NCBI RefSeq assembly: GCF_019457915.1
Contig: NZ_JAHZSS010000024.1
Coordinates: forward strand, 1-64,000
Direction of reading: 5' to 3'
Source of the DNA: Neiella holothuriorum
GTDB lineage: Bacteria; Pseudomonadota; Gammaproteobacteria; Enterobacterales; Neiellaceae
DNA: 64,000 nucleotides
A model generated the notes under the pieces. That model was not told the origin of the DNA, ran no database searches, and was given only the letters and a program-made list of their open reading frames with translations. Shown piece after piece: positions 46,524-55,628 of this stretch (the stretch's first letter is position 1; the number at the start of each line of letters is the position of its first letter). Made by a program: the position numbers and the translations under genes.

Positions 46524-46799
46524 TTAATTCTGCATCATCAATGCCTTACCATGAGTAAGACAGTCTGCCACTTTAAAGCGAGCCCGTTTTAATACATTTG
46601 CTAGGGTCTGCCGTGATACACCCATTGCCACCGCGGCTTGCTGTTGTTGCTGACCTTCCAAATCAACTAATCGAAGCGCTTCATATTCATCGGCGGCCAA
46701 GGCGACCTGCACCAGTTGGCTCATTGGGATGCCGTTGGGCTTAAAGCAAGAGTCGGCAGGGCGACCACAAATGTTGCGCGGTATTTTGGGTCTGGGCAT
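46524..46799 (-). CDS. DUF134 family helix-turn-helix DNA-binding protein
   Basis: A 91-residue protein of the DUF134/UPF0251 family. MPRPKIPRNICGRPADSCFKP at the N terminus and the helix-turn-helix region DEYEALRLVDLEGQQQQQAA followed by MGVSRQTLANVLKRAR are standard. The ATG at 46799 has AGGAG 6 bases upstream; the longer frame to 46853 lies inside the operator region. These proteins are usually found beside NifX-like proteins, as here. Probably represses or activates its own operon through the inverted repeat at 46815-46851. Confidence 0.9.
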   Translation of the reverse strand: MPRPKIPRNICGRPADSCFKPNGIPMSQLVQVALAADEYEALRLVDLEGQQQQQAAVAMGVSRQTLANVLKRARFKVADCLTHGKALMMQN

Positions 46800-46814
46800 A
46801 TATGCTCCTAAATG

Positions 46815-46851
46815 GCATATGCTATTTATAAGCTTAGTTAATAGCATATGC
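46815..46851. promoter_or_regulatory. Perfect 11-bp inverted repeat upstream of the DUF134 gene
   Basis: GCATATGCTAT (46815-46825) and ATAGCATATGC (46841-46851) are exact reverse complements 15 bases apart. Each arm contains the palindrome GCATATGC, so it could be two dimer sites. A further CATATATGC-like sequence lies at the start codon. Position and symmetry suggest an operator for the DUF134 regulator; binding is not shown. Confidence 0.65.
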
Positions 46852-46989
46852 AAGAAATGAATGAGTGTGAATGTTGAGCTTTATAGCACATGGTTTTGGC
46901 TAAGAGCGTTGATCGTGATTGATTGCCTGCCCGATTAGACTCCGCTCTGAGCTTTGCTCGATAGCAAGCTATTATGACTGCATAGCATG

Positions 46990-47007
46990 AATGTTATCGT
47001 TATCATT
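46990..47007. promoter_or_regulatory. Putative LacI-family operator
   Basis: AATGTTATCGTTATCATT is a quasi-palindrome centred on CG, with 14 of 18 positions symmetric, like operators of LacI-family regulators such as GntR. It lies about 330 bases upstream of a lacI-type gene and inside the otherwise empty stretch 46852-47335, so the regulated promoter is not obvious. Confidence 0.4.
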
Positions 47008-47314
47008 CTATTGGTTTTAATTTGATTTGGCGCTGTTTATTTAACCGGTAGTCACTTACCTTCAGTGCTAAGTTTTTTGAAAATAGCTCGGATAATCGAG
47101 ATGGTTTTGCCGTGTTGAGAGCATCATGAACTATTAAAGTCCAAGCCGATATTTTCCGTAAAACATGCTCATTTTGGTATCTGTCGCTGAAGTCCTGTAA
47201 AAAGTGTGTTGTTTGACAACTAGTTTGAGTTATTCTTTCAGCAACTTCTTCTCGGCAATGCTGGTCAGCTATAGTGGTTATGTTACTGCTAACATTAAGT
47301 TGATTGGTACGCAT
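47003..47314 (-). CDS. Doubtful open frame of 103 codons
   Basis: The only open frame of any size in the 480-base gap between the DUF134 gene and the lacI-type gene. The product (polar, with LSELFSKNLALKVSDYRLN) has no recognisable motif, and no ribosome-binding site is visible upstream of its ATG. It overlaps the putative LacI-type operator by five bases. It could be a remnant or chance. Confidence 0.25.
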   Translation of the reverse strand: MRTNQLNVSSNITTIADQHCREEVAERITQTSCQTTHFLQDFSDRYQNEHVLRKISAWTLIVHDALNTAKPSRLSELFSKNLALKVSDYRLNKQRQIKLKPIE

Positions 47315-47335
47315 TTAAAAAGGCCGTCTTGAGCG

Positions 47336-48388
47336 ATGAGATCAGAGCAAAAGAACATTACTATCCAGCATGTGGCCGATCGGGCTGGCGTCTCTAAAAT
47401 GACGGTCTCACGGGTGCTAAACCAAGACGTCAAAGTGAGTGATAAGACGCGAGCAAAGGTGATGGATGCGGTGCAGGCTCTCAATTACCGGCCTAATATT
47501 TCTGCCCGCCAGCTTGCAGGCTCTAAGAGTTATTTTATTGGCTTGTTATACGACAATCCGAGTCAAGGCTACGTGAGCCAATTCTTATTGGGAGCGCTTA
47601 AGCGCTGTCGTGCGACGGGTTATCACTTGGTGATTGATCAATGTCAGGGGAGTTCGCAAGACAAGGTGCGAATGACACGTGACTTTGTCGCCAGCACGCG
47701 AGTGGATGGGGTGATCTTACTGCCGCCACTGTGTGATGTGCCAGAAATCCTCGGAACCTTAAAACAAAGCGGTACGCCGTTTGTTCGCATTGCCCCAAAT
47801 GCCGACTTAGAAGCGTCGCCTTATGTGTGCATGGACGACTACCAAGCCGCCTACGACATGACGCAAGAACTCATTCAAGCGGGCCATCGTGATATTGGCT
47901 TTATTATTGGTCATCCGAATCACGGCACCAGCCGATTACGTTATCAGGGTTTTTTGGATGCGATGCGCTCGAATCGTATTAATTGCCCGCCTGAACACAT
48001 TGAGCAAGGTTACTTTACTTATAAATCTGGCCTGCAAGCCGCAAGCAAACTATTAGGATTAGTGAATCGGCCAACGGCGATATTTGCCAGCAATGATGAC
48101 ATGGCCGCCGCTGTTACGTCGGCCGCGCATATTCATGGTTTAGGTGTGCCAGAAGATGTGTCTGTGGCGGGCTTTGATGATGTGGAAATTGCCTCGAGTC
48201 TGTGGCCGCCGCTCACCACCATTCGCCAGCCGATTGCCGAAATGGCTGAATGTGCCATTGAGTTGATCCGCTCGGGCAAGCTAACGAGCGACCGAACGTT
48301 ACGTCGCTCCGACTATCGTCACTTGATTGATTTCGAATTGGTACGGCGCGAATCAGTGCAAGCTATCGGCGATGCCTGTAAGAGCTAA
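47336..48388 (+). CDS. LacI-family transcriptional regulator
   Basis: A 350-residue sugar-responsive repressor type. The helix-turn-helix and hinge are TIQHVADRAGVSKMTVSRVL (residues about 9-28) and LNYRPNISARQLAGSKSYF. A two-lobe periplasmic-binding-like ligand domain follows, with IFASNDDMAAAV and DVSVAGFDDVEIASSLWPP. The effector sugar is unknown. Convergent with a Gfo/Idh oxidoreductase gene, so control of that gene is possible but not shown; a GH13 gene about 5 kb downstream is another candidate. Confidence 0.93.
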   Translation: MRSEQKNITIQHVADRAGVSKMTVSRVLNQDVKVSDKTRAKVMDAVQALNYRPNISARQLAGSKSYFIGLLYDNPSQGYVSQFLLGALKRCRATGYHLVIDQCQGSSQDKVRMTRDFVASTRVDGVILLPPLCDVPEILGTLKQSGTPFVRIAPNADLEASPYVCMDDYQAAYDMTQELIQAGHRDIGFIIGHPNHGTSRLRYQGFLDAMRSNRINCPPEHIEQGYFTYKSGLQAASKLLGLVNRPTAIFASNDDMAAAVTSAAHIHGLGVPEDVSVAGFDDVEIASSLWPPLTTIRQPIAEMAECAIELIRSGKLTSDRTLRRSDYRHLIDFELVRRESVQAIGDACKS

Positions 48389-48439
48389 CATCGCCGAATC
48401 ACGCAGGCGCTAAATCGTCCCTCACAAATAACCTTTGGG

Positions 48440-49417
48440 TTATTTCGGAAGGCCTACCAAGGTTCTTAACCGGTCAATTGCTTCAACGGTTCGGAGGGTT
48501 GTGGCATGAGGTATTTCTGGTGATTCTAGCCACCCCGCGCGAATACAGCGCTCGGCTTCCATGATCTGATATTCAAACCCTGATGCATCATAAGGTTGAT
48601 CGAATTCGACATCTGGTTGCTGCTCGACCACCAATTTTGCTCGCCCGGTATCCCAGAACATTTGATCCACTCGAATATGGCCTTTGCTGCCATAAATGGT
48701 TAAGTGGTTGTCCGTTTTGCACAGGAAGTTGCAAGTAAATTGGCCGAATTGGCCGTGGCCAAAGTCTAAATTAACGGCCATTAATTCATCGACACCAGTA
48801 TCGCCAATCATACCTGTTACTTGGGTGGAGATAGGCCCTCGGCCATAAACCCAGTCGCTCATCGAAAGGTTGTAAACTCCCATGTCGAGCAACACGCCAC
48901 CGGCGAGTTCAGGGTTGAGCAGGCGATCTTCTTGGTTGCGATCGATGCAAAAGCCAAAGTTAGATTGCACCAGCTTAACGTCGCCAATGGCGTTGCTGTC
49001 GAGCCATTGTCTTACTTGTTGGTAAACCGGCAGCATGCGGGTCCACAACGCTTCCATTAAAAACGTTTGATGTTGCTGAGCCAGCTCAATTAAGCGCTGA
49101 GTTTGTGCTGTGTTTACAGTGAGTGGTTTTTCACACAGCACGGGCTTACCGGCTTCTAAACAACGTTTGGCGGCGTCAAAATGAAAGTTATGCGGCGTGG
49201 CTATATAAATGCCGTCGATCTCCGGATCGGCAATCATTTGCTGATAATTGTCATAGTAAACGGCGGCGTTGTACTGCTGCGCAAACGAGCGGGCGCGATC
49301 TTGGTTGCGGCTTGCAACAGCGTGCAAGTTGCCACAGCCGCTATGAGCGAGTGCTTGTGCAAAACGATGGGCGATTCGGCCGGGGCCGATGATGCCCCAG
49401 AGAAATGGTTTAGTCAT
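48440..49417 (-). CDS. Gfo/Idh/MocA family oxidoreductase
   Basis: A 325-residue NAD(P)-dependent sugar or polyol dehydrogenase. The N-terminal Rossmann motif is WGIIGPGRIAHRFAQALA, followed by YIATPHNFHFDAAKRCLEAG and the catalytic EKPLTVN lysine region. The C-terminal alpha/beta domain (DMGVYNLSMSDWVYGRG) is typical of the dihydrodiol dehydrogenase-like subgroup. Substrate unknown. The upstream 375 bases contain no gene. Confidence 0.92.
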   Translation of the reverse strand: MTKPFLWGIIGPGRIAHRFAQALAHSGCGNLHAVASRNQDRARSFAQQYNAAVYYDNYQQMIADPEIDGIYIATPHNFHFDAAKRCLEAGKPVLCEKPLTVNTAQTQRLIELAQQHQTFLMEALWTRMLPVYQQVRQWLDSNAIGDVKLVQSNFGFCIDRNQEDRLLNPELAGGVLLDMGVYNLSMSDWVYGRGPISTQVTGMIGDTGVDELMAVNLDFGHGQFGQFTCNFLCKTDNHLTIYGSKGHIRVDQMFWDTGRAKLVVEQQPDVEFDQPYDASGFEYQIMEAERCIRAGWLESPEIPHATTLRTVEAIDRLRTLVGLPK

Positions 49418-49793
49418 GTGGGTAGCTCTGTGTTGTTTTTATAGTGCACAGCATGACATGGCGATTACCAAAGCGGTAGGTACGGACGGTTGTAACGGTT
49501 GACCGACGGGATGGTTCTGAGCGGTGGATCAAATACGGCCAGAGTCGCGGATGAATTGCGCCGAATGCGCGTTACTTGCGGCGGCGATGGCTTGCCTCTG
49601 CAATCAATACAACAAGAACATCGCTTGAAAATGATCGCTAGAAATCGCTCCAAGGTGGTAGGGTTGATTTTATTTTTACTTATTAAACAGTGCATTAGTT
49701 GATTGTTACTTATTGGTATAGATCTTGTTTGCAAGTCGTTAGTGGTGAATTTTTGACACCCAGAAATGACACCTTAACACCTAGGAGACAAAC
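49418..49793. other. Intergenic region without a supported gene
   Basis: About 375 bases between the divergent Gfo/Idh gene and a 140-codon gene. Small open frames on both strands lack ribosome-binding sites and recognisable motifs. CTAGGAGA just before 49794 is the ribosome-binding site of the next gene. Confidence 0.5.
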
Positions 49794-50216
49794 ATGATTT
49801 CAAGTGAGTTGATTGACAATACAGCCAGTGCCGAATGCACTGATGCCGTATTGGATATGTTGGGCATGGACAAACCAGAGCAGGGCAACGTGTCTTACAT
49901 GGTGTTCGACACCCAATTCGAACAAAAGCAATTGTATTGTTGCTGGTCTGGTGGCCATGTGATTGACAATAAAGTCGAGCTAACGCCTGTTGGTGTTGGT
50001 GCGCTAGATGCGTTAAGTCGTGTTGATGCGAAAACGCAGGACGGCATTGATATGTTCGTATTGAACGCCAACGACCGCGATGAATTGATTCATGAAATCA
50101 AAACCGCGTTGGCGAAAGTAAAAGATCGTAGCCGGGTTTGCTTCGTCGGCGATGTCTCTGGGACATTACGCGGTTGGCTGCCAGAAGCCTTTAACGTGAC
50201 CAACTGGCAGCAGTAA
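49794..50216 (+). CDS. Soluble protein of unknown function
   Basis: A 140-residue acidic protein without signal peptide or membrane helix. It has an AGGAGA ribosome-binding site. The sequence includes LYCCWSGGHVID and RVCFVGDVSGTLRGWLPEAF near the C terminus. I do not recognise a family. Convergent with the next small gene. Confidence 0.7.
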   Translation: MISSELIDNTASAECTDAVLDMLGMDKPEQGNVSYMVFDTQFEQKQLYCCWSGGHVIDNKVELTPVGVGALDALSRVDAKTQDGIDMFVLNANDRDELIHEIKTALAKVKDRSRVCFVGDVSGTLRGWLPEAFNVTNWQQ

Positions 50217-50225
50217 TCAGGCGTT

Positions 50226-50552
50226 TCAAAGCTTTTTGAACTGCGCCAGCAATTGGTGGATTGCCTGCAGCTTGGTTAGAATTTTAGCCAGGCGATCTTG
50301 CCATTGCTCGACATCGTCGGCGGACATCTGCTCGAATGCAGCAACGTCAGCTGCTGTTTCAGCAAGATAGTCGCTGAAGGTTTTCGATTGCACATCAAAC
50401 GGTGATTCCTCACCGAACAACGCTGAAAATTTTCCCATGCCTTGGGCACGTATTTGACTGAGCTTGTTGTCAGCATCGACGCATTTTCGGTATAGGCCTT
50501 TGAGCTCTTCTTGCAGCTTGATTACAACCTGTTGATGATCGATTGCGGTCAT
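50226..50552 (-). CDS. Small helical protein, possibly PriC-like
   Basis: A 108-residue, largely helical protein. The region SPFDVQSKTFSDYLAETAAD followed by a WQDRLAKILTKLQAIHQLL helix resembles the PriC pattern (FD...LF, Y..E, W..RL..Q..AL), but it is shorter than PriC proteins that I know. It overlaps the epmB start by 4 bases and lies downstream of it, so the two share a transcript. Function uncertain. Confidence 0.6.
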   Translation of the reverse strand: MTAIDHQQVVIKLQEELKGLYRKCVDADNKLSQIRAQGMGKFSALFGEESPFDVQSKTFSDYLAETAADVAAFEQMSADDVEQWQDRLAKILTKLQAIHQLLAQFKKL

Positions 50553-51568
50553 TTTTCCATCCTTAAATCCAATGGGGTTTTACTGGCTTCGCCAGCTATT
50601 TCTCGTACCAATTTGGGCACCAGAAAGCCGGGCAATTGCGCCAGCATGCTATGCACTAATTGTTGGGCATGAGCTTCTGGCATATCGAAGTGCGCAGTTT
50701 GTGCCACAGGGTCTAATAAGTGCAGGTAATAGGGCTGAACACCCGCGTCAAACAGCGCTTCGCTGAGTGCGACTAGCGTGGCTGCATTGTTATTCACGCC
50801 GGCCAGCAGAACCGATTGATTGAGCAACCAAATACCAGCCTGTTTATACGGTGCCAGCGAACTTTGCAGGCGCTCATCGATTTCGTTCGGGTGGTTGATA
50901 TGAAGCACTAACACCGTTTGCAACCGAGACGTTTGTAGCCGCTGTTTAAGCCCAAGGGTCAATCGCTCCGGGATCATGACTGGCAAGCGAGTATGGATCC
51001 GTAGCCGCTTGAGGTGGGGGATCTGCTCGAGTTGATCGAGCAGTTGTGATAACTGCTGATCATTGGCCATGAGAGGATCGCCGCCGCTTAAAATGACTTC
51101 GTTAAGCTCGCTGTGCTTTTCGATGTAATCAATGGCGGGTTGCCAATGGTGCTCTGTTGGTTTGTTGTCGCCGTATGGAAAATGGCGGCGAAAGCAATAG
51201 CGGCAATTGACCGCACAGCCACCTCGAACCACCAATAACAGCCGGCTTTTATATTTGTGGATAACACCGGGTACGGGAGAGTCGTGCTCTTGTAGCGGAT
51301 CGAGCTGGTAACCGGGGACGTGTTCGAATTCAGCATCATCGGGCCAAATTTGCCTAAATAGCGGATCGTTGGCATCGCCTTTGCGCATTTTTTCAACAAA
51401 CGCTTTCGGTACACGCAAAGGAAATAATCGTCTTGCCTGGCCTAGGCCGACCTGCTCAGGTGTTAACTGAAGTTGCTGCAATAGTTGCTCCGGTGAGCTA
51501 ATGGCATGCTTGAGTTGCCATTGCCACGGGGGCTGATCGCAGGTTTCGATGGGCTGGGTCGTTTTCAT
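50549..51568 (-). CDS. epmB: EF-P beta-lysylation protein EpmB (lysine 2,3-aminomutase-like radical SAM)
   Basis: Converts (S)-alpha-lysine to (R)-beta-lysine for modification of elongation factor P. The 339 residues show LLVVRGGCAVNCRYCFRRHF with the CxxxCxxC radical SAM motif (near residue 110-120), EVILSGGDPLM, and the pyridoxal-phosphate lysine region NQSVLLAGVNNN typical of aminomutase-like enzymes. Length fits EpmB. Divergent from efp, 134 bases apart, a conserved arrangement. Confidence 0.95.
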   Translation of the reverse strand: MKTTQPIETCDQPPWQWQLKHAISSPEQLLQQLQLTPEQVGLGQARRLFPLRVPKAFVEKMRKGDANDPLFRQIWPDDAEFEHVPGYQLDPLQEHDSPVPGVIHKYKSRLLLVVRGGCAVNCRYCFRRHFPYGDNKPTEHHWQPAIDYIEKHSELNEVILSGGDPLMANDQQLSQLLDQLEQIPHLKRLRIHTRLPVMIPERLTLGLKQRLQTSRLQTVLVLHINHPNEIDERLQSSLAPYKQAGIWLLNQSVLLAGVNNNAATLVALSEALFDAGVQPYYLHLLDPVAQTAHFDMPEAHAQQLVHSMLAQLPGFLVPKLVREIAGEASKTPLDLRMEK

Positions 51569-51702
51569 GACGCGAACCTTATAGTCAGCTTTGATCTAAT
51601 GCAAGTTAGGGCCAAAAGATGTGACCCCAATAGTGCTGCCAGATGGCTGGTTTTCTTGTATGATTGGCGGGTTTTTCGTTTTGAACCTGATCTGAGGTAT
51701 CC

Positions 51703-52269
51703 ATGGCTACGTTTAGCACCAATGAGTTTCGCTCTGGCATGAAGTTAATGTTGGATGGCGAGCCTTGCTCCATCATTGAAAATGAATTTGTAAAGCCGGG
51801 TAAAGGCCAAGCCTTTAACCGCGTGAAAATCCGCAAGCTGATCTCTGGCAAAGTGCTGGAAAAAACGTTTAAGTCTGGCGAGACCGTTGAAGCCGCTGAC
51901 GTGATGGACGTTGAACTGGCCTACCTCTATAACGATGGTGAATTCTGGCACTTCATGAACAATGACACCTTTGAGCAATTGGCTGCTGATGCTAAAGCTG
52001 TTGGTGACAATGAAAAATGGTTAGTGGAGCAAGATTTATGCACCCTAACGCTCTGGAATGGTTCGCCAATTACGGTAACACCGCCTAACTTCGTAGAGTT
52101 AGAAGTGACCGAAACTGATCCGGGCCTGAAAGGTGACACGGCCGGTACGGGTGGTAAGCCTGCAACATTAACCACTGGCGCAGTGGTTCGGGTCCCTCTG
52201 TTCATCCAAATTGGCGAAGTCATTAAAGTTGATACTCGCAGCGCGGAATATGTTTCTCGCGTAAAGTAA
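51703..52269 (+). CDS. efp: Elongation factor P
   Basis: Relieves ribosome stalling at proline runs. The 188-residue length is standard. The modification loop is VKPGKGQAF with the target lysine at residue 34, matching the site of beta-lysylation by EpmA/EpmB in E. coli. The oligonucleotide-binding domains follow ([38 protein letters not shown]). Both modifying enzymes are encoded nearby (epmB divergent, epmA 2.4 kb downstream), so modification is very likely. Confidence 0.98.
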   Translation: MATFSTNEFRSGMKLMLDGEPCSIIENEFVKPGKGQAFNRVKIRKLISGKVLEKTFKSGETVEAADVMDVELAYLYNDGEFWHFMNNDTFEQLAADAKAVGDNEKWLVEQDLCTLTLWNGSPITVTPPNFVELEVTETDPGLKGDTAGTGGKPATLTTGAVVRVPLFIQIGEVIKVDTRSAEYVSRVK

Positions 52270-52296
52270 GCTTGGTAAACGAGTCGTAAGCATGTG

Positions 52297-52318
52297 CACT
52301 CACCATCGCTGGTGAGTG
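52297..52318 (+). terminator. Hairpin after efp, without a T run
   Basis: CACTCACCA and TGGTGAGTG form a perfect 9-bp stem with a 4-base loop, about 27 bases after the efp stop. There is no T run, so it may be a weak terminator or RNA-stability element. Confidence 0.45.
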
Positions 52319-52345
52319 TCGTCTGATTGAAAATAAGGATTAAGC

Positions 52346-52870
52346 ATGGCACGCGTGGTAAAGGTTTTAGCGGGTTTAATGTTGCTGTTCAGTGTGCAAT
52401 TGCATGCTGCCGATCTGAACAAGGTGCAAGTTGGTCAATGGCTGGCAAGTTACCAAGCGGTTCAACAGTGGACCAAACAACACCAAGACGAGCTATTGGC
52501 GTTGGATGCTCAGTCATTTTTCGACGACGATCAAGCCGCTAGCGACATCACCAACAATCCTTTATATCAAGACATGTTGCGAGTACTGGCCAGTCATGGC
52601 TTTAATTCGGCCGCGCATTGGTCGCAAGTCGGCGAGCAGATTATGCTGGCTTATGGCGCTTCACAACAAGCCACCATCAAGCAAGATTTCAGCAAGGAAA
52701 TTGCTGATATCCGTAATGATCCCAACATGACGGCCGAGCAAAAAGAAGCCATGCTCAGCCTACTTGAAACGACTCAGCAACTCACTGAGCAATTTGCCAG
52801 CGTGACAGAAGCTGATAAGCAAGCTGTTGCTGACTATGTTGATCAGATCACCAAGTTGGCGGGTCAATAA
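52346..52870 (+). CDS. Exported protein of unknown function
   Basis: A 174-residue protein with a signal peptide (VVKVLAGLMLLFSVQLHA) and a mature, predicted all-helical, Gln/Asp-rich part (EQKEAMLSLLETTQQLTEQF). No cysteine, no lipobox. AAGGATTAAGC precedes the start. I do not recognise the family. It lies between efp and the GH13 gene and ends before a strong terminator. Confidence 0.78.
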   Translation: MARVVKVLAGLMLLFSVQLHAADLNKVQVGQWLASYQAVQQWTKQHQDELLALDAQSFFDDDQAASDITNNPLYQDMLRVLASHGFNSAAHWSQVGEQIMLAYGASQQATIKQDFSKEIADIRNDPNMTAEQKEAMLSLLETTQQLTEQFASVTEADKQAVADYVDQITKLAGQ

Positions 52871-52901
52871 AGAGAACCTGCTGCAGGCAAATATTGATGA
52901 G

Positions 52902-52929
52902 AAGGCTAGCGTTTACGTTAGCCTTTTTT
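52902..52929 (+). terminator. Terminator after the exported-protein gene
   Basis: AAGGCTAGCG and CGTTAGCCTT form a 10-bp stem (one G-U) with a 4-base loop, followed by six T. Confidence 0.88.
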
Positions 52930-53137
52930 CTATCTGACTGGCGCCCTTCACACGTAAAAATGGCAGCTTGTTTGGGCAGACCTTTGGTATTAATTCATCA
53001 ATAAAAATGCAATCAAGTTAGCCTCTTGCTCTAGTTTTAGATTGCTATACTAAATACTCATTTCCCGCTCTTTGTTTCTTATACGGCTGCATTTCGAGCG
53101 AGCAGATTCATGCAACAACGATTCGTAGGTCCTAACT

Positions 53138-54610
53138 ATGAGCCAGACGCCTGAGTGGGTTAAACATGCCATTTTCTATCAGATTTTCCCCGATCGCTTC
53201 GCTCGTTTCGGCGGCAACCATTTACCCGCAGGGATCCAGTTAAAACCTTGGGGCGCCGATCCGGCAGAGCAAGGGTTTCAGGGCGGCGATCTCTACGGCA
53301 TTGTTGATCGACTCGATTACTTAGCGAAACTTGGCATCAATGCGATATACCTGAATCCTATTTTTAGTTCTGCCTGTAATCATCGTTATCACACCTTTGA
53401 CTATTTTCAGGTAGACCCATTACTCGGCGGCGATAAAGCGCTGCGCAAGCTGCTGGATGAAGCGCATTTGCGTGGTATTAAAGTGATGCTCGATGGTGTG
53501 TTCAACCATGCCAGCCGCGGATTTTGGGCGTTTCACCATATTCTGGAAAATGGTGACGATTCACCTTATCTCGATTGGTTTTTAGTGGAAGACTGGCCAC
53601 TGCGCCCTTATCACGCTGACGAAGACAATCCTCCTAATTATCAAGCATGGTGGGGCTTGCCAGCTTTGCCTAAGTTTAATATCGCTAACCCCGGTGTGCG
53701 GAACTATCTATTTGAAGTGGCTGAGTACTGGCTGAAATTCGGAATTGATGGCTGGCGGCTAGATGTGCCCTGCGAGATTGATGATGATGAATTTTGGCGT
53801 GAGTTTCGTCGGCGCGTCAAAGCCATTAATCCGGAAGCTTATATTTGCGGTGAAATTTGGCAGCGCGCCACGCATTGGCTACAAGGCGATATGTTTGATG
53901 CCACCATGAACTACGAATTTTGTAGCCTGACGTTAAGCTACTTTGGCCACCATGCCTTGCGCGAGGATTATCACAAGAACAGCTTGCCGCTGAAGCAGTT
54001 ATCAACCGAGGACTTTACCCAATCCATAGACAACATGGTTGCAGCGCAAGATTGGCAGATCACTCAAGCTCAATTTAACTTACTTGGCAGCCACGACATG
54101 GCACGGCCGTTATGGATTTTGCGCGAAGATCGTCACGCCTTGCAGCAAGCCTTTTTATTCCAGATGACGATGCCGGGAGCGCCTTGCATCTATTACGGTG
54201 ATGAAATTGCCATGACTGGCGAGGATGATCCCCATTGTCGGGCTGCGTACCCATGGCATCAACCCGAGCTAATCGACCAAGGCATGTTGGCATTCGTGCG
54301 TGCAGTGACCAAGTTGCGTCACCAGTTTCCAGCGCTTCGCACGGGAACCTTGGCATTTGATTCCGATCTGCCCGAGGATGTATTGGGCTATTGCCGTACG
54401 TTGCCAGAGCAGCAAGTTCAGGTGTTCATTAACCGTGGTAAATCATCGCAGGTTGTGATGCTGGATGCTGATTATAATTGGCATCTGGTACTGGGCGCCG
54501 CAGACCAAATATCGAGCCGTGGCCGGCAAATAGTGATAACCTTGCCACCACGCCGTTATGCCGTGCTGTCACATGCTGCAGTGCCGGTTGCTATGATTTC
54601 AGGTCTTTGA
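53138..54610 (+). CDS. GH13 family alpha-glycosidase (cyclomaltodextrinase/neopullulanase-like)
   Basis: Cleaves alpha-glucans or their oligosaccharides. The 490 residues lack a signal peptide, so the enzyme is cytoplasmic and probably acts on imported oligosaccharides. GH13 regions in order: GVFNHASRG (region I), GWRLDVPCEID with the nucleophile aspartate (II), YICGEIWQR with the acid/base glutamate (III), and LLGSHDMARP (IV). FYQIFPDRFARF is the typical start of this subgroup. It follows its own promoter region after a terminator; epmA starts 9 bases after it. Confidence 0.93.
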   Translation: MSQTPEWVKHAIFYQIFPDRFARFGGNHLPAGIQLKPWGADPAEQGFQGGDLYGIVDRLDYLAKLGINAIYLNPIFSSACNHRYHTFDYFQVDPLLGGDKALRKLLDEAHLRGIKVMLDGVFNHASRGFWAFHHILENGDDSPYLDWFLVEDWPLRPYHADEDNPPNYQAWWGLPALPKFNIANPGVRNYLFEVAEYWLKFGIDGWRLDVPCEIDDDEFWREFRRRVKAINPEAYICGEIWQRATHWLQGDMFDATMNYEFCSLTLSYFGHHALREDYHKNSLPLKQLSTEDFTQSIDNMVAAQDWQITQAQFNLLGSHDMARPLWILREDRHALQQAFLFQMTMPGAPCIYYGDEIAMTGEDDPHCRAAYPWHQPELIDQGMLAFVRAVTKLRHQFPALRTGTLAFDSDLPEDVLGYCRTLPEQQVQVFINRGKSSQVVMLDADYNWHLVLGAADQISSRGRQIVITLPPRRYAVLSHAAVPVAMISGL

Positions 54611-54619
54611 TTTTACGCC

Positions 54620-55603
54620 ATGAACCACTCCAAAACCTTAGGCTGTTGGCAGCCTACGATGACTCGCGCCATGCTGATTGCGCGTGCTCAATTACTGGCC
54701 AGTATTCGACGCTTTTTTGCTGACCGAGATGTGCTGGAAGTGGAAACGCCTGTGATGTCGCAAGCGGCTGTTTGCGATATCCATTTGCAGAATTTTGTCA
54801 CCCAATTCGATTCCCCTCAGCAAGCGCAGCAACAAGCCTTGTACCTGACCACATCTCCTGAGTTTCATATGAAGCGATTGCTGTGTGCGGGCAGTGGGCC
54901 TATTTATCAGATCTGCAAATCTTTCCGCAATGAAGAGCAGGGGCGCTTTCACAACCCCGAATTTACAATGCTTGAATGGTACCGACCGGACTTTGATCAT
55001 CACGCGCTAATGACTGAAATGGCCGAGTTAATGACGCTGGTGATTGGTGCTGATGAGTGTGATCGCATGACGTATCAACAAGCCTTTTTGACTCATTTGA
55101 ATGTTGATCCGCTGATCGCCAGCCTGACCGAGTTGCAACAAGTTGCGCCTGCTAGCTGTGCCGACTTAGCTCACCACGAAACGGATCGCGATACCTTACT
55201 GCAATTATTGTTTAGCATGGCGATTGAACCGCGCATCGGTCAGCAACGACCTGTGTTTGTTTATGGGTTTCCCGCGTCGCAAGCTGCGTTAGCGGAACTT
55301 AACCACAATGACCCCCGCACGGCAGATCGCTTTGAGCTTTACTTCAGAGGGATTGAGTTAGCCAATGGCTTTCGTGAGTTGCAAGATGCCAGTGAGCAAC
55401 GCGCTCGATTTGCTGCTGACAATCACTATCGTCAACAACATGGCTTGCCACAAGCGCCGGTGGATGAATTATTTCTGCAAGCATTAGAGGCCGGCTTACC
55501 GGCTTGCTCTGGCGTTGCATTGGGGATTGACCGCCTGTTGATGTTGCAGCAGGACGCCGCTGCCATCAGTGATGTGATCGCTTTTCCGGTCGATAGAGCT
55601 TAA
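54620..55603 (+). CDS. epmA: EF-P lysine ligase EpmA (PoxA/GenX)
   Basis: A class II lysyl-tRNA-synthetase-like enzyme that attaches beta-lysine to lysine 34 of EF-P. The 327 residues comprise only the catalytic domain, without the tRNA anticodon-binding domain. Visible: motif 2 [20 protein letters not shown] and [20 protein letters not shown]; motif 3 [13 protein letters not shown]. It is 9 bases downstream of the GH13 gene and may be co-transcribed with it. Confidence 0.95.
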   Translation: MNHSKTLGCWQPTMTRAMLIARAQLLASIRRFFADRDVLEVETPVMSQAAVCDIHLQNFVTQFDSPQQAQQQALYLTTSPEFHMKRLLCAGSGPIYQICKSFRNEEQGRFHNPEFTMLEWYRPDFDHHALMTEMAELMTLVIGADECDRMTYQQAFLTHLNVDPLIASLTELQQVAPASCADLAHHETDRDTLLQLLFSMAIEPRIGQQRPVFVYGFPASQAALAELNHNDPRTADRFELYFRGIELANGFRELQDASEQRARFAADNHYRQQHGLPQAPVDELFLQALEAGLPACSGVALGIDRLLMLQQDAAAISDVIAFPVDRA

Positions 55604-55628
55604 CCGTATCGCTCAGCAAAGGCGGAGA

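Noticed and set aside
49465-49734. Minus-strand 89-codon frame between the Gfo/Idh gene and the next gene
   Set aside because: Basic, cysteine-containing low-complexity product without a binding site, overlapped by a similar frame on the other strand; looks like chance.
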